From NCBI GenBank assembly GCA_003563895.1, contig PWTK01000109.1, forward strand, positions 1-52,151: a stretch of 52,151 nucleotides of DNA, given 5' to 3'. Of this stretch, positions 1 to 9,491 are shown in pieces. This stretch comes from Syntrophomonadaceae bacterium (GTDB lineage Bacteria; Bacillota; Dethiobacteria; DTU022; UBA8154). Each line of letters begins with the position of its first letter. Within the stretch, counting starts at the first letter, position 1. Made by a program: the position numbers and the translations under genes. Under the pieces are notes generated by a model that was not told where the DNA came from, ran no database searches, and saw only the letters and a list, made by a program, of their open reading frames with translations.

Positions 1-163
1 AGGATACCGCAAGGTCAGGATACTGAGGCACTGCCAACCGAAAGGGGCAGAAACAGATAGGCCAGGCCTAAACGATACCTTGAATCCAGAGAGGCCTATA
101 GCATCTACTCGACAGCGAATTTTCTTGGGCCTCATCATTTATTTGCTCGGGGAGGCAAAACCG

Positions 164-559
164 TTGCGAGAACCGCAGAACCGGGGAATCGTCGGGTTGG
201 GGATAGACCTGGTAAAGATTAGCAGAATAGCCCGTGCCTATCGGCGCCGCCCCGATCGCTTTTTGAACAGGATTTTCAGCCGAAGGGAGGTCGAGCTCCT
301 GCAGCGCAAGAAAAAACCGCTTGCTTCCATGGCAGCCCGCTTTGCCGCAAAAGAGGCGGTTTCAAAAGCCCTGGGCTGTGGAATCGGTACCGTATCATGG
401 AAAGACATGGAAATCCTTTTCCTGGAGGGGGGACGGCCGGTGGTTTTGCTGAGCGGTGCTGCCGCCCGCTGGGCGGAAGCGCACGGTATCGGCGGTGTGG
501 CCGTCTCCATGGCGCACGATGATTTTTATGCCGTGGCCAAAGCGGTGGCTTTTGGCTAA
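164..559 (+). CDS. acpS: Holo-[acyl-carrier-protein] synthase AcpS
   Basis: Transfers the 4'-phosphopantetheine arm of CoA to a serine of apo-ACP, activating fatty-acid synthesis in the cytoplasm. The N-terminal GLGIDLVKISRI segment carries the Mg-binding Asp, and the FAAKEAVSKALG motif carries the second conserved acidic residue; both are hallmarks of the family. The open frame extends upstream to 80, but the family normally starts just before GLGIDL. A TTG at 164 is preceded by GGGGAGG at about 148-154, giving 131 residues, close to the usual 120-130. It stands alone ahead of the iscR cassette. The first 160 bases of the window show no other gene, only a small CTGCC/GGCAG stem. Confidence 0.93.
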   Translation: MREPQNRGIVGLGIDLVKISRIARAYRRRPDRFLNRIFSRREVELLQRKKKPLASMAARFAAKEAVSKALGCGIGTVSWKDMEILFLEGGRPVVLLSGAAARWAEAHGIGGVAVSMAHDDFYAVAKAVAFG

Positions 560-657
560 GGCCGTATTAAGGAAATATTTTCTTGTTCTGTTTGAGGTTA
601 TGATTTGAAAAAAGCTAAAACCAGTTGTCACCACTTGTTTGGATAAATGAACCAACA

Positions 658-681
658 GCGAGATATAATATGTTATCTCGC
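658..681. other. Stem-loop in the acpS-iscR intergenic region
   Basis: Perfect 8-bp inverted repeat (GCGAGATA / TATCTCGC, 8-nt loop). It has no T-run on the plus strand, so it is a poor terminator and could be an operator or a processed RNA structure. The rest of 560-856 holds no credible gene. A possible promoter, TTGACG at 730 with a poor -10, lies downstream of it. Confidence 0.4.
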
Positions 682-810
682 TTGAATGTTCTGACGCCAA
701 ATTGGCCTGCGCTTTTTCTTTGATTTGCCTTGACGACTGGCGGCTCTTATGATAATCTTTTTAAAAACTGACTGCGACGGTCAAAATTCGGTTGCAGCAG
801 TTTTTATAAG

Positions 811-832
811 ACTGAATCCTGAGTAATTTAGT
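811..832. promoter_or_regulatory. Imperfect palindrome just upstream of iscR
   Basis: ACTGAAT (811-817) and ATTTAGT (826-832) form an inverted repeat with six of seven matching positions around an 8-nt centre, 24 bases before the iscR GTG start. Rrf2/IscR-type repressors commonly bind palindromes in their own leader, so this is a candidate autoregulatory operator. The assignment rests on position and symmetry only. Confidence 0.35.
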
Positions 833-856
833 ATGGATTTGCAGGGGGTGAAACCG

Positions 857-1282
857 GTGCGCCTTTCGGCCAGAGGAGAATACGGGGTCCGGGCGATGGC
901 CCACCTGGCATTGAACTATAACGAGGGACCGGTGCCTCTGAGCAAAGTAGCTTCCTCGGAAAATATTTCGCACCATTTCCTGGAGCAGATATTCGTCCTT
1001 CTAAGGCGTGGGGGGCTGATCAAAAGCGTTAGGGGGGTGAAAGGGGGCTACATGCTGGCGCTTCCGCCGCGCGAGGTTTGTGTTGGGGACATCATCAGGG
1101 TCCTGGAAGGGCCCATAGCGCCTGTGGAGTGCGTTTCCGAGAACGGAGGAAACGGCGGTTCCTGCCGCTGTGAAAGGACGGACGACTGCCTGGCGCGACA
1201 TGTGTGGGAAAAACTGAGGGATCATATCAACGAAATGCTTGATAAAACGACCCTGCAAGACATGATGGACTGGAAACAGTGA
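857..1282 (+). CDS. iscR: Rrf2/IscR-family iron-sulfur cluster regulator
   Basis: Winged-helix DNA-binding regulator that senses Fe-S status and controls the downstream cluster-assembly genes. The start RLSARGEYGVRAMAHLAL is the canonical Rrf2 N-terminus. The central region has the cysteine-rich cluster-binding loop: four Cys between about residues 93 and 115, followed by a conserved His (LARHVW). The longer frame from ATG 833 is possible, but GTG 857 has AGGGGGTG at a good distance and gives the family-typical 141 residues. It precedes iscS by about 70 bases and is probably cotranscribed with it. CymR-type Rrf2 regulators lack the Cys triad, so IscR is the better name. Confidence 0.85.
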   Translation: MRLSARGEYGVRAMAHLALNYNEGPVPLSKVASSENISHHFLEQIFVLLRRGGLIKSVRGVKGGYMLALPPREVCVGDIIRVLEGPIAPVECVSENGGNGGSCRCERTDDCLARHVWEKLRDHINEMLDKTTLQDMMDWKQ

Positions 1283-1351
1283 CTGTGACTTTTCCGCCGT
1301 GGAGGAAAAGTTTAAAATACTCTCGGGGTTTTTAGAAAGGAGGTCTTCCCC

Positions 1352-2512
1352 TTGACCAGAGACATTTATATGGATCACGGTGCCACCACCCCTTTAAAAG
1401 AGGAAGTATTGCAGGAGATGCTTCCCTACCTGAAAGAAATACACGGCAACCCTTCCAGCCTGCACCGGTTTGGAAGGGAACCCCGAAAAGCCCTGGAAAA
1501 GGCCCGGGAAAGGGTTGCTTCAGCCCTGGGTGCCGAGCCGGAAGAGATCTACTTCACCTCCGGAGGCACAGAGGCCAACAACCTGGCCATCCAGGGGGTG
1601 GCCAGGGCTCTTGCTTCCCGCGGCCGCCACATCATCACCAGCGCTGTGGAGCATCATGCGGCCCTGGATGCGGTGGAGTACCTGGGCAGCAACGGCTTTG
1701 AGGTCACCTTCCTGCCGGTGGATGAGTACGGCATGGTGGATCCGGAGGAGGTGTCTTCGGCCATTAACGACGGAACCATCCTTGTGACGATCATGACGGC
1801 CAACAACGAGGTGGGCACCCTGCAGCCCGTCGAAGAGATCGGGCGCATATGTCGGGCGAAAGGTGTTTATTTTCACACGGATGCCGTGCAGGCTATCGGT
1901 CATATCCCCTTTAACATGGAACAGATGCCCATCGACATGCTTTCTCTTTCCGCTCACAAGTTTTACGGGCCCAAGGGGGTAGGCGCCCTCTATGTGCGCC
2001 GCAAGACCCGCGTTCACAAACTGCAATTTGGCGGTGGCCAGGAGAGAAAGCTCAGGCCGGGCACGGAAAATGTCGCCGGGATTGTAGGGCTGGGCAAGGC
2101 GATAGAGCTGGTCACCGCTAACGTGGAAGAAAAAAGCAGGAACCTTTCCAGGTTGAGGGATCGGTTGGTTGAAGGGCTTTTAGAGCTACCGGACGTCAGG
2201 CTGAATGGGCACCCTACCCGGCGTTTGCCCGGCAATGTCAACGTCAGTGTGTTTTACGTAGAAGGGGAGTCGCTGCTTTTGAGCCTGGACATGAAAGGCA
2301 TCGCCGCCTCCAGCGGGTCGGCCTGCACTTCCGGTTCCCTTGAACCTTCCCATGTGCTCATGGCCATAGGGCTTGACCACCAGGCTGCTCAGGGTTCCCT
2401 GCGCTTCACCCTGGGAGAGGGCAATACGGAAGAAGAAGTAGACTATACTACTGAGGCGATGAGAGAAGTGGTGGAAAGGCTGCGCAAGATGTCGTCCGTT
2501 TACAAAAAATAG
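1352..2512 (+). CDS. iscS: Cysteine desulfurase (IscS/NifS type)
   Basis: PLP enzyme that removes sulfur from L-cysteine as an enzyme-bound persulfide and donates it to the IscU scaffold and thiolation pathways. Visible motifs are the PLP lysine in SLSAHKFYGPKG (K203), the HTDAVQ segment with the PLP-pairing Asp, and the mobile active-site loop SSGSACTSGSLEPSHVL with the persulfide Cys (C325). That loop is the long, class I IscS/NifS type. At 386 residues it is normal. The start is TTG 1352 after AAAGGAGG, and it lies between iscR and iscU. No mnmA follows, although that gene often completes this cassette in Clostridia. Confidence 0.95.
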   Translation: MTRDIYMDHGATTPLKEEVLQEMLPYLKEIHGNPSSLHRFGREPRKALEKARERVASALGAEPEEIYFTSGGTEANNLAIQGVARALASRGRHIITSAVEHHAALDAVEYLGSNGFEVTFLPVDEYGMVDPEEVSSAINDGTILVTIMTANNEVGTLQPVEEIGRICRAKGVYFHTDAVQAIGHIPFNMEQMPIDMLSLSAHKFYGPKGVGALYVRRKTRVHKLQFGGGQERKLRPGTENVAGIVGLGKAIELVTANVEEKSRNLSRLRDRLVEGLLELPDVRLNGHPTRRLPGNVNVSVFYVEGESLLLSLDMKGIAASSGSACTSGSLEPSHVLMAIGLDHQAAQGSLRFTLGEGNTEEEVDYTTEAMREVVERLRKMSSVYKK

Positions 2513-2562
2513 TTGTCAAAAGGCGCCGATAAGTGTTAGAATGTGCCGGGAGGGTGAGAGGC

Positions 2563-2937
2563 ATGTACAGCGAAAAAGTGATGGACCATTTCCAAAACCC
2601 CCGCAACGCCGGCGAAATGGAAAGCCCGGACGGCGTAGGGGAAGTGGGAAACATGAAATGTGGAGACATCATGAAGATCTTTATTAAGGTCGAGGACGAT
2701 CTGATCAGCGATATTAAGTTTTTGACCTTTGGATGCGGGGCGGCCATAGCCAGCAGCAGCGTGTTAACCGAAATGATCAAGGGGAAAACGATAGAGGAAG
2801 CGCTTGCTGTTTCCAATAAGGATGTAGCCGATGAACTGGGGGGACTGCCCGCCCCTAAAATGCACTGTTCAAATTTGGCGGCCGATGCCCTGCATAAAGC
2901 CATAGATGATTACAAAAATAAGAGCAAATCCACTTGA
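2563..2937 (+). CDS. iscU: Iron-sulfur cluster scaffold protein IscU/NifU-like
   Basis: Scaffold on which [2Fe-2S] clusters are built from IscS-derived sulfur before transfer to apoproteins. It starts with MYSEKVMDHFQNPRNAG, the family signature. The three ligand cysteines appear as NMKCGD, FGCGAA and MHCSNLA; the Asp after the first Cys is also conserved. It has 124 residues. The frame extends back to 2533, but ATG 2563 is preceded by GGGAGGGTGAGAGG and matches the family start. It is the last gene of the iscR-iscS-iscU unit, closed by the terminator at 2968. Confidence 0.93.
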   Translation: MYSEKVMDHFQNPRNAGEMESPDGVGEVGNMKCGDIMKIFIKVEDDLISDIKFLTFGCGAAIASSSVLTEMIKGKTIEEALAVSNKDVADELGGLPAPKMHCSNLAADALHKAIDDYKNKSKST

Positions 2938-2967
2938 AGGATTTACAGCAGCCTGAAATAAGCTATT

Positions 2968-2991
2968 GGGAAGCCCTGCGCTTCCCTTTTT
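2968..2991 (+). terminator. Rho-independent terminator after iscU
   Basis: GGGAAGC (2968-2974) pairs with GCTTCCC (2980-2986) over a 5-nt loop, followed by five T. It closes the isc operon before lepA. Confidence 0.85.
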
Positions 2992-3061
2992 GCTTTAGGC
3001 AGGAGAACATTTTTCTGCGCTGCGATACAATACCTTCTGGGAAAGGGGTTGTCAGAAACTG

Positions 3062-4864
3062 GTGAGTCAATCACTCATCCGAAACTTTTCCATAATTGCC
3101 CATATCGATCACGGCAAATCCACCTTGGCGGACAGGATCCTGGAGCAGACGCACACTATCGAGGAAAGGAACAAAAAAGATCAGTTTCTCGATTCCATGG
3201 AGCTCGAACGGGAACGGGGCATCACCATTAAGCTGCAGGCCGTGCGCCTGTTTTACTCGGCCCGCGATGGGCGGGAATACATGCTGAACCTGATCGACAC
3301 CCCCGGCCACGTGGACTTTTCTTACGAGGTTTCCAGGAGCCTTGCCGCCTGTGAAGGGGCCCTCCTGGTCATCGACGCGGCGCAGGGGATCGAGGCCCAG
3401 ACGGTGGCCAACGTGTACCTGGCGCTGGAACATGACCTGGAAATCATCCCGGTGATCAACAAGGTCGATCTGGCCAACGCCGATCCCGATAAGGTTATAG
3501 AGGACCTGGAAGATTTTCTGGGCATTGACGGTGAAGAGGCCCTTCTCGTCTCAGCCAAGGAAGGCCGGGGGGTTGAAGAATTGCTTGAGGCGGTGGTGAA
3601 ACGCATTCCGCCTCCCGACGACGACCTGGAAGCCCCCCTGAGGGCGTTGATATTCGATTCCCATTACGACCTCTACCGCGGGGTTATCGCCTACCTCCGC
3701 GTGAAAGAGGGGTTGATCAAAAAAGGCCAGAAAATCATCATGATGTCGAGCGGCAAGAGTTTTGAGGTGTCAGAAGTCGGCGTCTTCAGGCCCGCCATGA
3801 CCCCTGATGATTCCCTTAAAGCCGGGCAGGTGGGCTACATGGTGGCCGGCATAAAAAGCATCGGGGATGCCAGGGTAGGCGATACCGTGACGGCTGCCCA
3901 CAACCCGGCAACCGAGCCCCTGCCGGGTTATAAACAGGTGAGGCCGATGGTATTCTGTGGGCTCTACCCCGTTGAAAATGATGAATACGAAGACCTGCGG
4001 GAAGCCCTCGAAAAGCTTCAATTAAATGACTCTTCACTCCAGTTCGAGCCGGAAAATTCGGCCGCACTGGGTTTTGGTTTCCGGTGCGGCTTTCTGGGAC
4101 TACTCCACATGGAAATTGTCCGGGAGCGCCTGGAGAGGGAGTACGGATTGGAACTGATTGCCAGCGCTCCGAACGCCGTTTATAAGGCGGTTACCCGCCG
4201 GGGCGAGGAGATCATGGTAGAGAATCCGTCCCACATGCCGCCGGCCGGCGAGCTGGAGCATATCGCAGAACCTTACGTTCTGGGGACTTTCATGCTGCCC
4301 GAGGATTATATCGGGGCCGTGATGGAGCTCTGCCGGGAGAAAAGGGGCACATACAAGTGCATGGAGTACTTTTCTCCGGACAAGGTCATCCTGGAGTTTT
4401 ACCTTCCCCTGGCCGAGATCATCTTCGATTTTTATGATCAGTTGAAATCGAGGACACGGGGCTACGCTTCTTTTGATTACGATTATTACGGGTATGAACG
4501 CGCTGATTTGGTTAAAGTGGATATTTACGTAAACAATGAGTCTGTGGACGCCCTTTCTTTCATTGCCCACCGCGACAGTGCTTACCAGCAGGGAAAGAAG
4601 GTTGTCCAACGGTTGAAAAATGTGATTGATCGACAGATGTTCGATGTGCCGCTGCAGGCGGTCATCGGGAATCAGCCCGTGGCGCGTGAAACGGTCAAAG
4701 CGCTGCGCAAAAATGTCACCGAAAAACTCTACGGGGGGGACGTGACACGGAAGCGCAAACTCCTGGAAAAGCAGAAGGCTGGCAAAAAGCGCATGAAGCA
4801 GATCGGCAAGGTGGTGATCCCCCAGGAAGCATTTATGAGCGTGCTGAAGCTGGAAAGAAAATAG
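3062..4864 (+). CDS. lepA: Elongation factor 4 (LepA) GTPase
   Basis: Ribosome-associated translational GTPase that acts on stalled or mistranslocated ribosomes and in initiation. All G motifs are present: AHIDHGKS (G1), RGITI (G2), DTPGH (G3), NKVD (G4) and SAKEG (G5). They are followed by EF-G-like domains II, III and V and the LepA-specific C-terminal domain ending in [16 protein letters not shown]. At 600 residues it is full length. The start is GTG 3062, with AAAGGGG rather far upstream (about 13 nt). In many Firmicutes lepA is followed by hemW and then hrcA. Here no hemW is found and an 800-base noncoding gap follows. Confidence 0.97.
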   Translation: MSQSLIRNFSIIAHIDHGKSTLADRILEQTHTIEERNKKDQFLDSMELERERGITIKLQAVRLFYSARDGREYMLNLIDTPGHVDFSYEVSRSLAACEGALLVIDAAQGIEAQTVANVYLALEHDLEIIPVINKVDLANADPDKVIEDLEDFLGIDGEEALLVSAKEGRGVEELLEAVVKRIPPPDDDLEAPLRALIFDSHYDLYRGVIAYLRVKEGLIKKGQKIIMMSSGKSFEVSEVGVFRPAMTPDDSLKAGQVGYMVAGIKSIGDARVGDTVTAAHNPATEPLPGYKQVRPMVFCGLYPVENDEYEDLREALEKLQLNDSSLQFEPENSAALGFGFRCGFLGLLHMEIVRERLEREYGLELIASAPNAVYKAVTRRGEEIMVENPSHMPPAGELEHIAEPYVLGTFMLPEDYIGAVMELCREKRGTYKCMEYFSPDKVILEFYLPLAEIIFDFYDQLKSRTRGYASFDYDYYGYERADLVKVDIYVNNESVDALSFIAHRDSAYQQGKKVVQRLKNVIDRQMFDVPLQAVIGNQPVARETVKALRKNVTEKLYGGDVTRKRKLLEKQKAGKKRMKQIGKVVIPQEAFMSVLKLERK

Positions 4865-5303
4865 CGCCGGGTGTGCTCGCCGCCGGCGGCGATACCGGCA
4901 CTGAGTTGACCCTCGTTCCCGAAAGGCTGGAGGTTCGCCGTCCCCCGGACGAAAACTCTTTCCTGCACCCTTCCCTGGAGCCGGGGCGGATTTTTAAATG
5001 CTATCCGCCCTTCCGGCCCCAGCAGGAGAACGAGGGCACAAAATCTCGGTGAAACAGCACGCGGTTCTTTTTGTTTTTGCTGTCACTGCCGCTGCCGGCA
5101 GCAGGGGAACGCTCCAGACGATAATACAATTAAATACTCATGCTCCCCAGGCACGCGCAGAACTGCGCGCTCCTCTCTCCTGCACTTTGCCCCCTTGCGT
5201 TTATCAAAAAGGCTACCCTGAAAGTGTAGCTCCGCCGTAATGAATTTCCTGTTTGAAACGGAACATTTTCGTCCTTCTGGTGGTGAAGCGAAGCTTCATG
5301 AGG
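4865..5303. other. Noncoding gap between lepA and repeat A1
   Basis: No gene can be supported here. A GTG frame of 59 codons (4873-5052) has no ribosome site and no recognisable similarity. A GGGGCGGAT/ATCCGCCC stem near 4983-5010 and a GCGCAG/CTGCGC stem near 5155 are visible, but neither is followed by a T-run. The hemW gene often found downstream of lepA is absent. Confidence 0.5.
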
Positions 5304-5435
5304 GGCTCTTTAAAATTTAAGTGTTGATATTGTTTGGAATTTAGGTGCTGTGTCCTCGAACAAGAAAATGGAAAACGAAATGAGGTAAGTAATAAAGGGT
5401 ATTTAAGGCTATCAACAATGCTTTTAAAAAGAGCC
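5304..5435. mobile_element. Family A repeat, copy 1 (MITE-like, ISL3-type ends)
   Basis: A 132-bp noncoding unit, about 96% identical (5 mismatches counted by eye) to 15220-15351 in the same orientation. Its ends are inverted: GGCTCTTT at the left and AAAGAGCC at the right, with further matching around GTTGATA inside each end. ISL3-family insertion sequences typically begin GGCTCTTT or GGTTCTTT, so this looks like a nonautonomous derivative. The 8-base flanks (TCATGAGG and ATCAAAAA) do not form a target duplication. Confidence 0.7.
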
Positions 5436-5586
5436 ATCAAAAATCATGCCCCTTTACTGCCGGGTGCAGAAGGTTGATCACGGTTCTCCTTTTTTTAATT
5501 TTTTCAGAGTTGCCGGGCCCCCGCAGAAGCAAAATATAGCCGTCCAAAACGGCTTGCAGGCAAGTGAGACCGCGGGTAAGCAGAAC

Positions 5587-5615
5587 TTGACAAAATCCTG
5601 GCTCAATGTTATGGT
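5587..5615 (+). promoter_or_regulatory. Sigma-A promoter of the hrcA-grpE-dnaK-dnaJ operon
   Basis: TTGACA (5587-5592), a 17-nt spacer, then TATGGT (5610-5615). It lies immediately upstream of the CIRCE operator, as expected for an HrcA-repressed promoter. Confidence 0.8.
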
Positions 5616-5627
5616 AATTAATGATGG

Positions 5628-5654
5628 TTAGCACTCTCGCCTGAAGAGTGCTAA
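5628..5654. promoter_or_regulatory. CIRCE operator (HrcA binding site)
   Basis: A perfect match to the CIRCE consensus: TTAGCACTC (5628-5636), nine bases, GAGTGCTAA (5646-5654). It overlaps the expected transcription start and 5' UTR of hrcA, so the operon should be repressed by HrcA and relieved on heat shock. Confidence 0.97.
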
Positions 5655-5673
5655 TTCAAAAGGGGGGCTCAGG

Positions 5674-6693
5674 ATGGGGGTTGGATCGCGTAAAAGGGAC
5701 ATATTACGTGTCGTGGTGACAGATTATATCAAGTTGGCACATCCCATTGGGTCCCGGAGTATCGCCAGGCGATATAAGATGGGCTTCAGCCCTGCAACCA
5801 TTCGCAACGAAATGGCTGACCTGGAAGAGCTGGGTTACCTTATTCAGCCCCACACTTCTGCGGGAAGGATCCCAACGCAGAAGGGGTACCGCTATTACGT
5901 GGATGAGTTAATGGAAGAAAGCGACCTGGACGAGGAAGAAAAGAAAAAGATCCTCGAAGTGTACGAATACGAAAGAATGAGAGAAATAGAGGAAATAATC
6001 AAGCACACTTCACGCCTCCTTTCATCCATTACCAATTACACATCGCTGATCCTGGGACCGCAGCTGAGGAAGAGCGCATTCAAAAAATTGCAGATCATGC
6101 CCATTGATTCCCAGAGAGGCTTGCTGGTTTTGGTCTCCGACACCGGGTTTGTTAAAAATAAGGTCATTAATCTTCCCCAAACGCTTTCTTCCGGGGAATT
6201 GAACAAGATCGTTTCATACCTCAACCGCCGTTTGGAGGGGCTTTCCCTGGAACAATTTACGTCCAGGCTCATCAACGAACTGCGCCGGGATCTTTACCAT
6301 TACGTTCGTTTCCTGGAAGATACCTTCACCCTGGTTGAGGAAAGCCTCACCGAAGATGAGCGGCGAGTAATACTGGGAGGCACTACGAATATACTCAATC
6401 AACCGGAATTTGGGGATATTGAAAAGGTTAAAGGCCTCCTTTCCCTTTTTGAGCAGCACTCCCAGCTGGCAAGCTTGCTTTCTGCTCCACTGGCGGATGT
6501 CGACAGCGTTATCATCCGTATCGGCCGGGAAAATATCCTGGAAGAAGTCCAGGAGTGCAGTTTGGTGATGACAACGTACCGCCTGGGAAATGATATCATA
6601 GGGACCATCGGCTTGTTGGGGCCAACACGCATGAATTATTCCAAGGCCGTTTCCGTGGTTCGACAGGTGGCCAGAAGACTTGAAGTAATGTAG
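5674..6693 (+). CDS. hrcA: Heat-inducible transcription repressor HrcA
   Basis: Repressor that binds CIRCE and blocks transcription of class I heat-shock genes; its activity depends on GroEL in the Bacillus model. The N-terminal winged helix is clear (RDILRVVVTDYI, then SPATIRNEMADLEELGYL and the TSAGRIPTQKGYRYYVD motif), followed by the GAF-like and insertion domains up to residue 339. ATG 5674 follows a run of G (AAAAGGGGGG). It is the first gene of the operon and lies 20 bases after its own operator. Confidence 0.96.
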   Translation: MGVGSRKRDILRVVVTDYIKLAHPIGSRSIARRYKMGFSPATIRNEMADLEELGYLIQPHTSAGRIPTQKGYRYYVDELMEESDLDEEEKKKILEVYEYERMREIEEIIKHTSRLLSSITNYTSLILGPQLRKSAFKKLQIMPIDSQRGLLVLVSDTGFVKNKVINLPQTLSSGELNKIVSYLNRRLEGLSLEQFTSRLINELRRDLYHYVRFLEDTFTLVEESLTEDERRVILGGTTNILNQPEFGDIEKVKGLLSLFEQHSQLASLLSAPLADVDSVIIRIGRENILEEVQECSLVMTTYRLGNDIIGTIGLLGPTRMNYSKAVSVVRQVARRLEVM

Positions 6694-6732
6694 GAGGGAA
6701 GAAAAGCGAGTAAAAGGGGTGAGCAAAAATTG

Positions 6733-7452
6733 ATGCAGGGAAGGCCCTTTGAAGAAAAGTTGCCGTACAACTTTTCAACCGGAGGAGAAAGGGAGGGCTT
6801 TAACGGCCGCAGCCCTGGGAGGCAGGAGAAAGAAGAGCGCGGAAAGGGAGGTCATTTCGGGAAAAGCCGGGACAGCGAAAACACTGATCCAGAGTTCAAT
6901 GCAAAAAGCGACGGCCCGACGGGTGCAGATGCCAAAGCTGATGCGGATTTAAATGCAGAAGAAGCAAAAGCACCCGAGGAAAAGTCCCTTGAACAGAGGG
7001 TGCAGGAGCTGGAGCAGGAAAACGAGGAACTGCAAAATCGACTGCTGCGTCTCCAGGCCGATTTTGATAATTATCGCAAGCGAATGCGCAGTGAGATGAG
7101 CGAGGTTCAGGAGCGGGCCAACGTGGAGCTACTACAAAAGATTTTACCTGTGCTGGACAATTTAAAGAGAGCTGCCCTGGCAGCGGAGGAGACTGCTGAA
7201 GAAGGTTCCATCAAAGAAGGAGTCCAAATGATCACCAAGCAGCTGGAAGACTTGCTGGAAAAAGAGGGAGTGACACCGATCGAGTGCGAAGGGCAGCCCT
7301 TTGATCCCACCTGTCACGACGCGGTCGTGCAGGAACCATCGGATGATCACCCCCCCAACACGGTTTTGGAGGAACTGCAGAAGGGTTACAGGCTGAAGGA
7401 TAAAGTGCTGCGGCCCAGTATCGTCAAAGTGTCCTCTGAAGAGGGCGGTTAA
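6733..7452 (+). CDS. grpE: Nucleotide exchange factor GrpE
   Basis: Dimeric exchange factor that releases ADP from DnaK. The conserved part begins near residue 80 with a long coiled coil (EQRVQELEQENEELQNRLLR), then LQADFDNYRKRM and VLDNLKRAL-like helices. It ends in the beta domain (EGQPFDPTCHDAVVQE, KGYRLKDKVLRPSIVKV). The first 75 residues are a glycine-rich, charged, low-complexity extension longer than usual for GrpE. TTG 6730 and ATG 6733 are adjacent in-frame starts behind AAAGGGGTGAG; the ATG is chosen. Confidence 0.93.
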   Translation: MQGRPFEEKLPYNFSTGGEREGFNGRSPGRQEKEERGKGGHFGKSRDSENTDPEFNAKSDGPTGADAKADADLNAEEAKAPEEKSLEQRVQELEQENEELQNRLLRLQADFDNYRKRMRSEMSEVQERANVELLQKILPVLDNLKRAALAAEETAEEGSIKEGVQMITKQLEDLLEKEGVTPIECEGQPFDPTCHDAVVQEPSDDHPPNTVLEELQKGYRLKDKVLRPSIVKVSSEEGG

Positions 7453-7586
7453 CAGCAGAAAAACTGCTTTGTTGAAAACGAAAACTATTGCCCGGTAAAA
7501 ACAGCCAAGTGCGATGTTTGCGCACCGGGCCTTAAAAATGTATTACTGCCGGACCGAACGGTACATTTCAAAAGGAGGTATAGAAT

Positions 7587-9458
7587 ATGTCCAAAGTAGT
7601 CGGTGTTGATTTAGGTACAACGAACTCTGCAATTGCTGTTCTGGAAGGAGGAGAGCCGGAGATAATTCCCAACGCCGAAGGGAGCAGGGTGACTCCATCG
7701 GTGGTAGCTTTTTCGAAAGAGGGAGAAAGAATGGTCGGACAGGTCGCAAAGAGGCAGGCCATAACCAACTCCGACCGGACCATTGCTTCTATTAAGCGGG
7801 AAATGGGCACCGATTACAAGCCCAAAATAGATGACAGGGAATATACCCCGCAGGAGATCTCCGCGATGATCCTGCAGAAGTTAAAAGCGGACGCTGAAAG
7901 CTACCTGGGAGAAAAAGTGGAGAAGGCGGTCATTACCGTGCCCGCCTACTTTTCCGACAGCCAGAGGCAGGCCACCAAGGATGCCGGAACCATTGCCGGG
8001 CTGGAGGTGCTGCGCATCATCAATGAGCCCACGGCGGCTTCCTTGGCTTACGGCCTGGACAAAGGCGAAGACCAGACCATCCTGGTATTTGACCTGGGTG
8101 GGGGCACGTTTGATGTTTCCATCCTGGAGCTTGGAGAAGGCGTGTTTGAGGTGAAAGCCACCAGCGGAAACAACAGGCTGGGCGGCGACGACTTTGACGA
8201 AAGAATCATGAAACACCTGGTTTCCGAGTTCAAGAAGGAAACCGGCGTCGACTTGAGCAAGGACCGAATGGCCATGCAGCGCCTGAAGGATGCTGCGGAA
8301 AAAGCGAAAATCGAGCTGTCCAGCGTAACCAGTACCGATGTGAACCTTCCCTTTATTACCGCCACATCAGACGGACCCAAGCACATGGACATCAACCTGA
8401 CCCGCGCCAAGTTTGAAGAGCTCATTTCAGATCTGGTCGACAAAACGGTTGGGCCCATGAAACAGGCCATTTCCGATGCCGGCCTGGAACCGAAGGACAT
8501 TGATCGGGCTATTCTGGTTGGTGGATCCACCCGCATCCCGCTGGTCCAAAAAGTGATCAAAGATGTGACCGCCAAAGACCCGACCAAAGGAGTAAACCCG
8601 GACGAAGTGGTCGCACTGGGGGCCGCCATCCAGGCCGGTGTGCTCTCGGGTGAAGTGAAAGACGTGCTGCTGCTGGACGTGACGCCCCTCTCACTGGGGA
8701 TTGAAACGCTGGGCGGTGTGTTTACCAAGATCATTGAGCGCAACACCACCATCCCCACGTCCAAAAAGCAGATCTTTACCACTGCTGCCGACAATCAGAC
8801 CAGCGTGGAAGTCCACGCATTGCAGGGCGAAAGGCCCATGGCTGCCGATAACAAGTCCCTGGGTCGCTTTATCCTGGACGGCATTCCGCCGGCACCCAGG
8901 GGGGTTCCGCAGATCGAGGTTTCTTTTGATATCGATGCCAACGGGATCGTAAACGTGTCAGCGAAGGACCTGGGAACGGGCAAAGAGCAGAAGGTCACCA
9001 TTACCGCCACCACCACGCTTGGAAAAGATGACATCGAAAAAATGGTGGAAGAAGCGGAAAAGTTCGCGGAAGAAGACCAGAAGAAAAAAGAATTGGCTGA
9101 GACCCGCAACCAGGCCGATTCGCTCATTTACTCCACCGAGAAAACCCTGCGGGACCTGGGCGAAAAGGTGGAACAGGACAAAAAAGAAGAGATTGAAAAA
9201 GCGATCCAGGAAGTGAAAGAGGTCAAGGAAAGCGATGATATCGAAAAAATCAAATCGGCCAGCGAGAAGCTGAGCAGCAAGCTCCACGAGATTTCTTCCA
9301 CTCTCTACGAACAGGTTCAGCAAGAACAGCAAGCCGGCGGCAGCGGAGTACACGGAGAGGGACAGGAAGCAGGAAGTGCCGGTGGCGGTGAAAGCGGAGA
9401 GGAAGACGTTGTCGATGCAGACTACGAAGTAGTAGATGATGAAGAAGAGAGATCATAA
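7587..9458 (+). CDS. dnaK: Molecular chaperone DnaK (Hsp70)
   Basis: ATP-dependent chaperone of the DnaK-DnaJ-GrpE system. The ATPase domain opens with [19 protein letters not shown] and contains the phosphate-2 motif [12 protein letters not shown] and the adenosine motif [11 protein letters not shown]. The substrate-binding domain includes [14 protein letters not shown], followed by a helical lid and an acidic, glycine-rich tail ending in [11 protein letters not shown]. It has 623 residues, and ATG 7587 follows AAAAGGAGG. It lacks the insertion in the ATPase domain typical of Gram-negative DnaK, as expected for Gram-positive forms. Confidence 0.98.
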   Translation: MSKVVGVDLGTTNSAIAVLEGGEPEIIPNAEGSRVTPSVVAFSKEGERMVGQVAKRQAITNSDRTIASIKREMGTDYKPKIDDREYTPQEISAMILQKLKADAESYLGEKVEKAVITVPAYFSDSQRQATKDAGTIAGLEVLRIINEPTAASLAYGLDKGEDQTILVFDLGGGTFDVSILELGEGVFEVKATSGNNRLGGDDFDERIMKHLVSEFKKETGVDLSKDRMAMQRLKDAAEKAKIELSSVTSTDVNLPFITATSDGPKHMDINLTRAKFEELISDLVDKTVGPMKQAISDAGLEPKDIDRAILVGGSTRIPLVQKVIKDVTAKDPTKGVNPDEVVALGAAIQAGVLSGEVKDVLLLDVTPLSLGIETLGGVFTKIIERNTTIPTSKKQIFTTAADNQTSVEVHALQGERPMAADNKSLGRFILDGIPPAPRGVPQIEVSFDIDANGIVNVSAKDLGTGKEQKVTITATTTLGKDDIEKMVEEAEKFAEEDQKKKELAETRNQADSLIYSTEKTLRDLGEKVEQDKKEEIEKAIQEVKEVKESDDIEKIKSASEKLSSKLHEISSTLYEQVQQEQQAGGSGVHGEGQEAGSAGGGESGEEDVVDADYEVVDDEEERS

Positions 9459-9491
9459 GCATTACCTTCACAAAGGGGCTGAAAGCTCTAT

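Noticed and set aside
1-163. Possible structured RNA at the window start
   Set aside because: Only one small hairpin and no match to tmRNA, RNase P, 6S or any riboswitch I know.
4873-5052. 59-codon GTG frame after lepA
   Set aside because: No ribosome site and no family resemblance; treated as noncoding.
4998-5240. 80-codon plus-strand frame in the lepA-hrcA gap
   Set aside because: Low-complexity composition, no ribosome site, and overlaps hairpins; not a gene.
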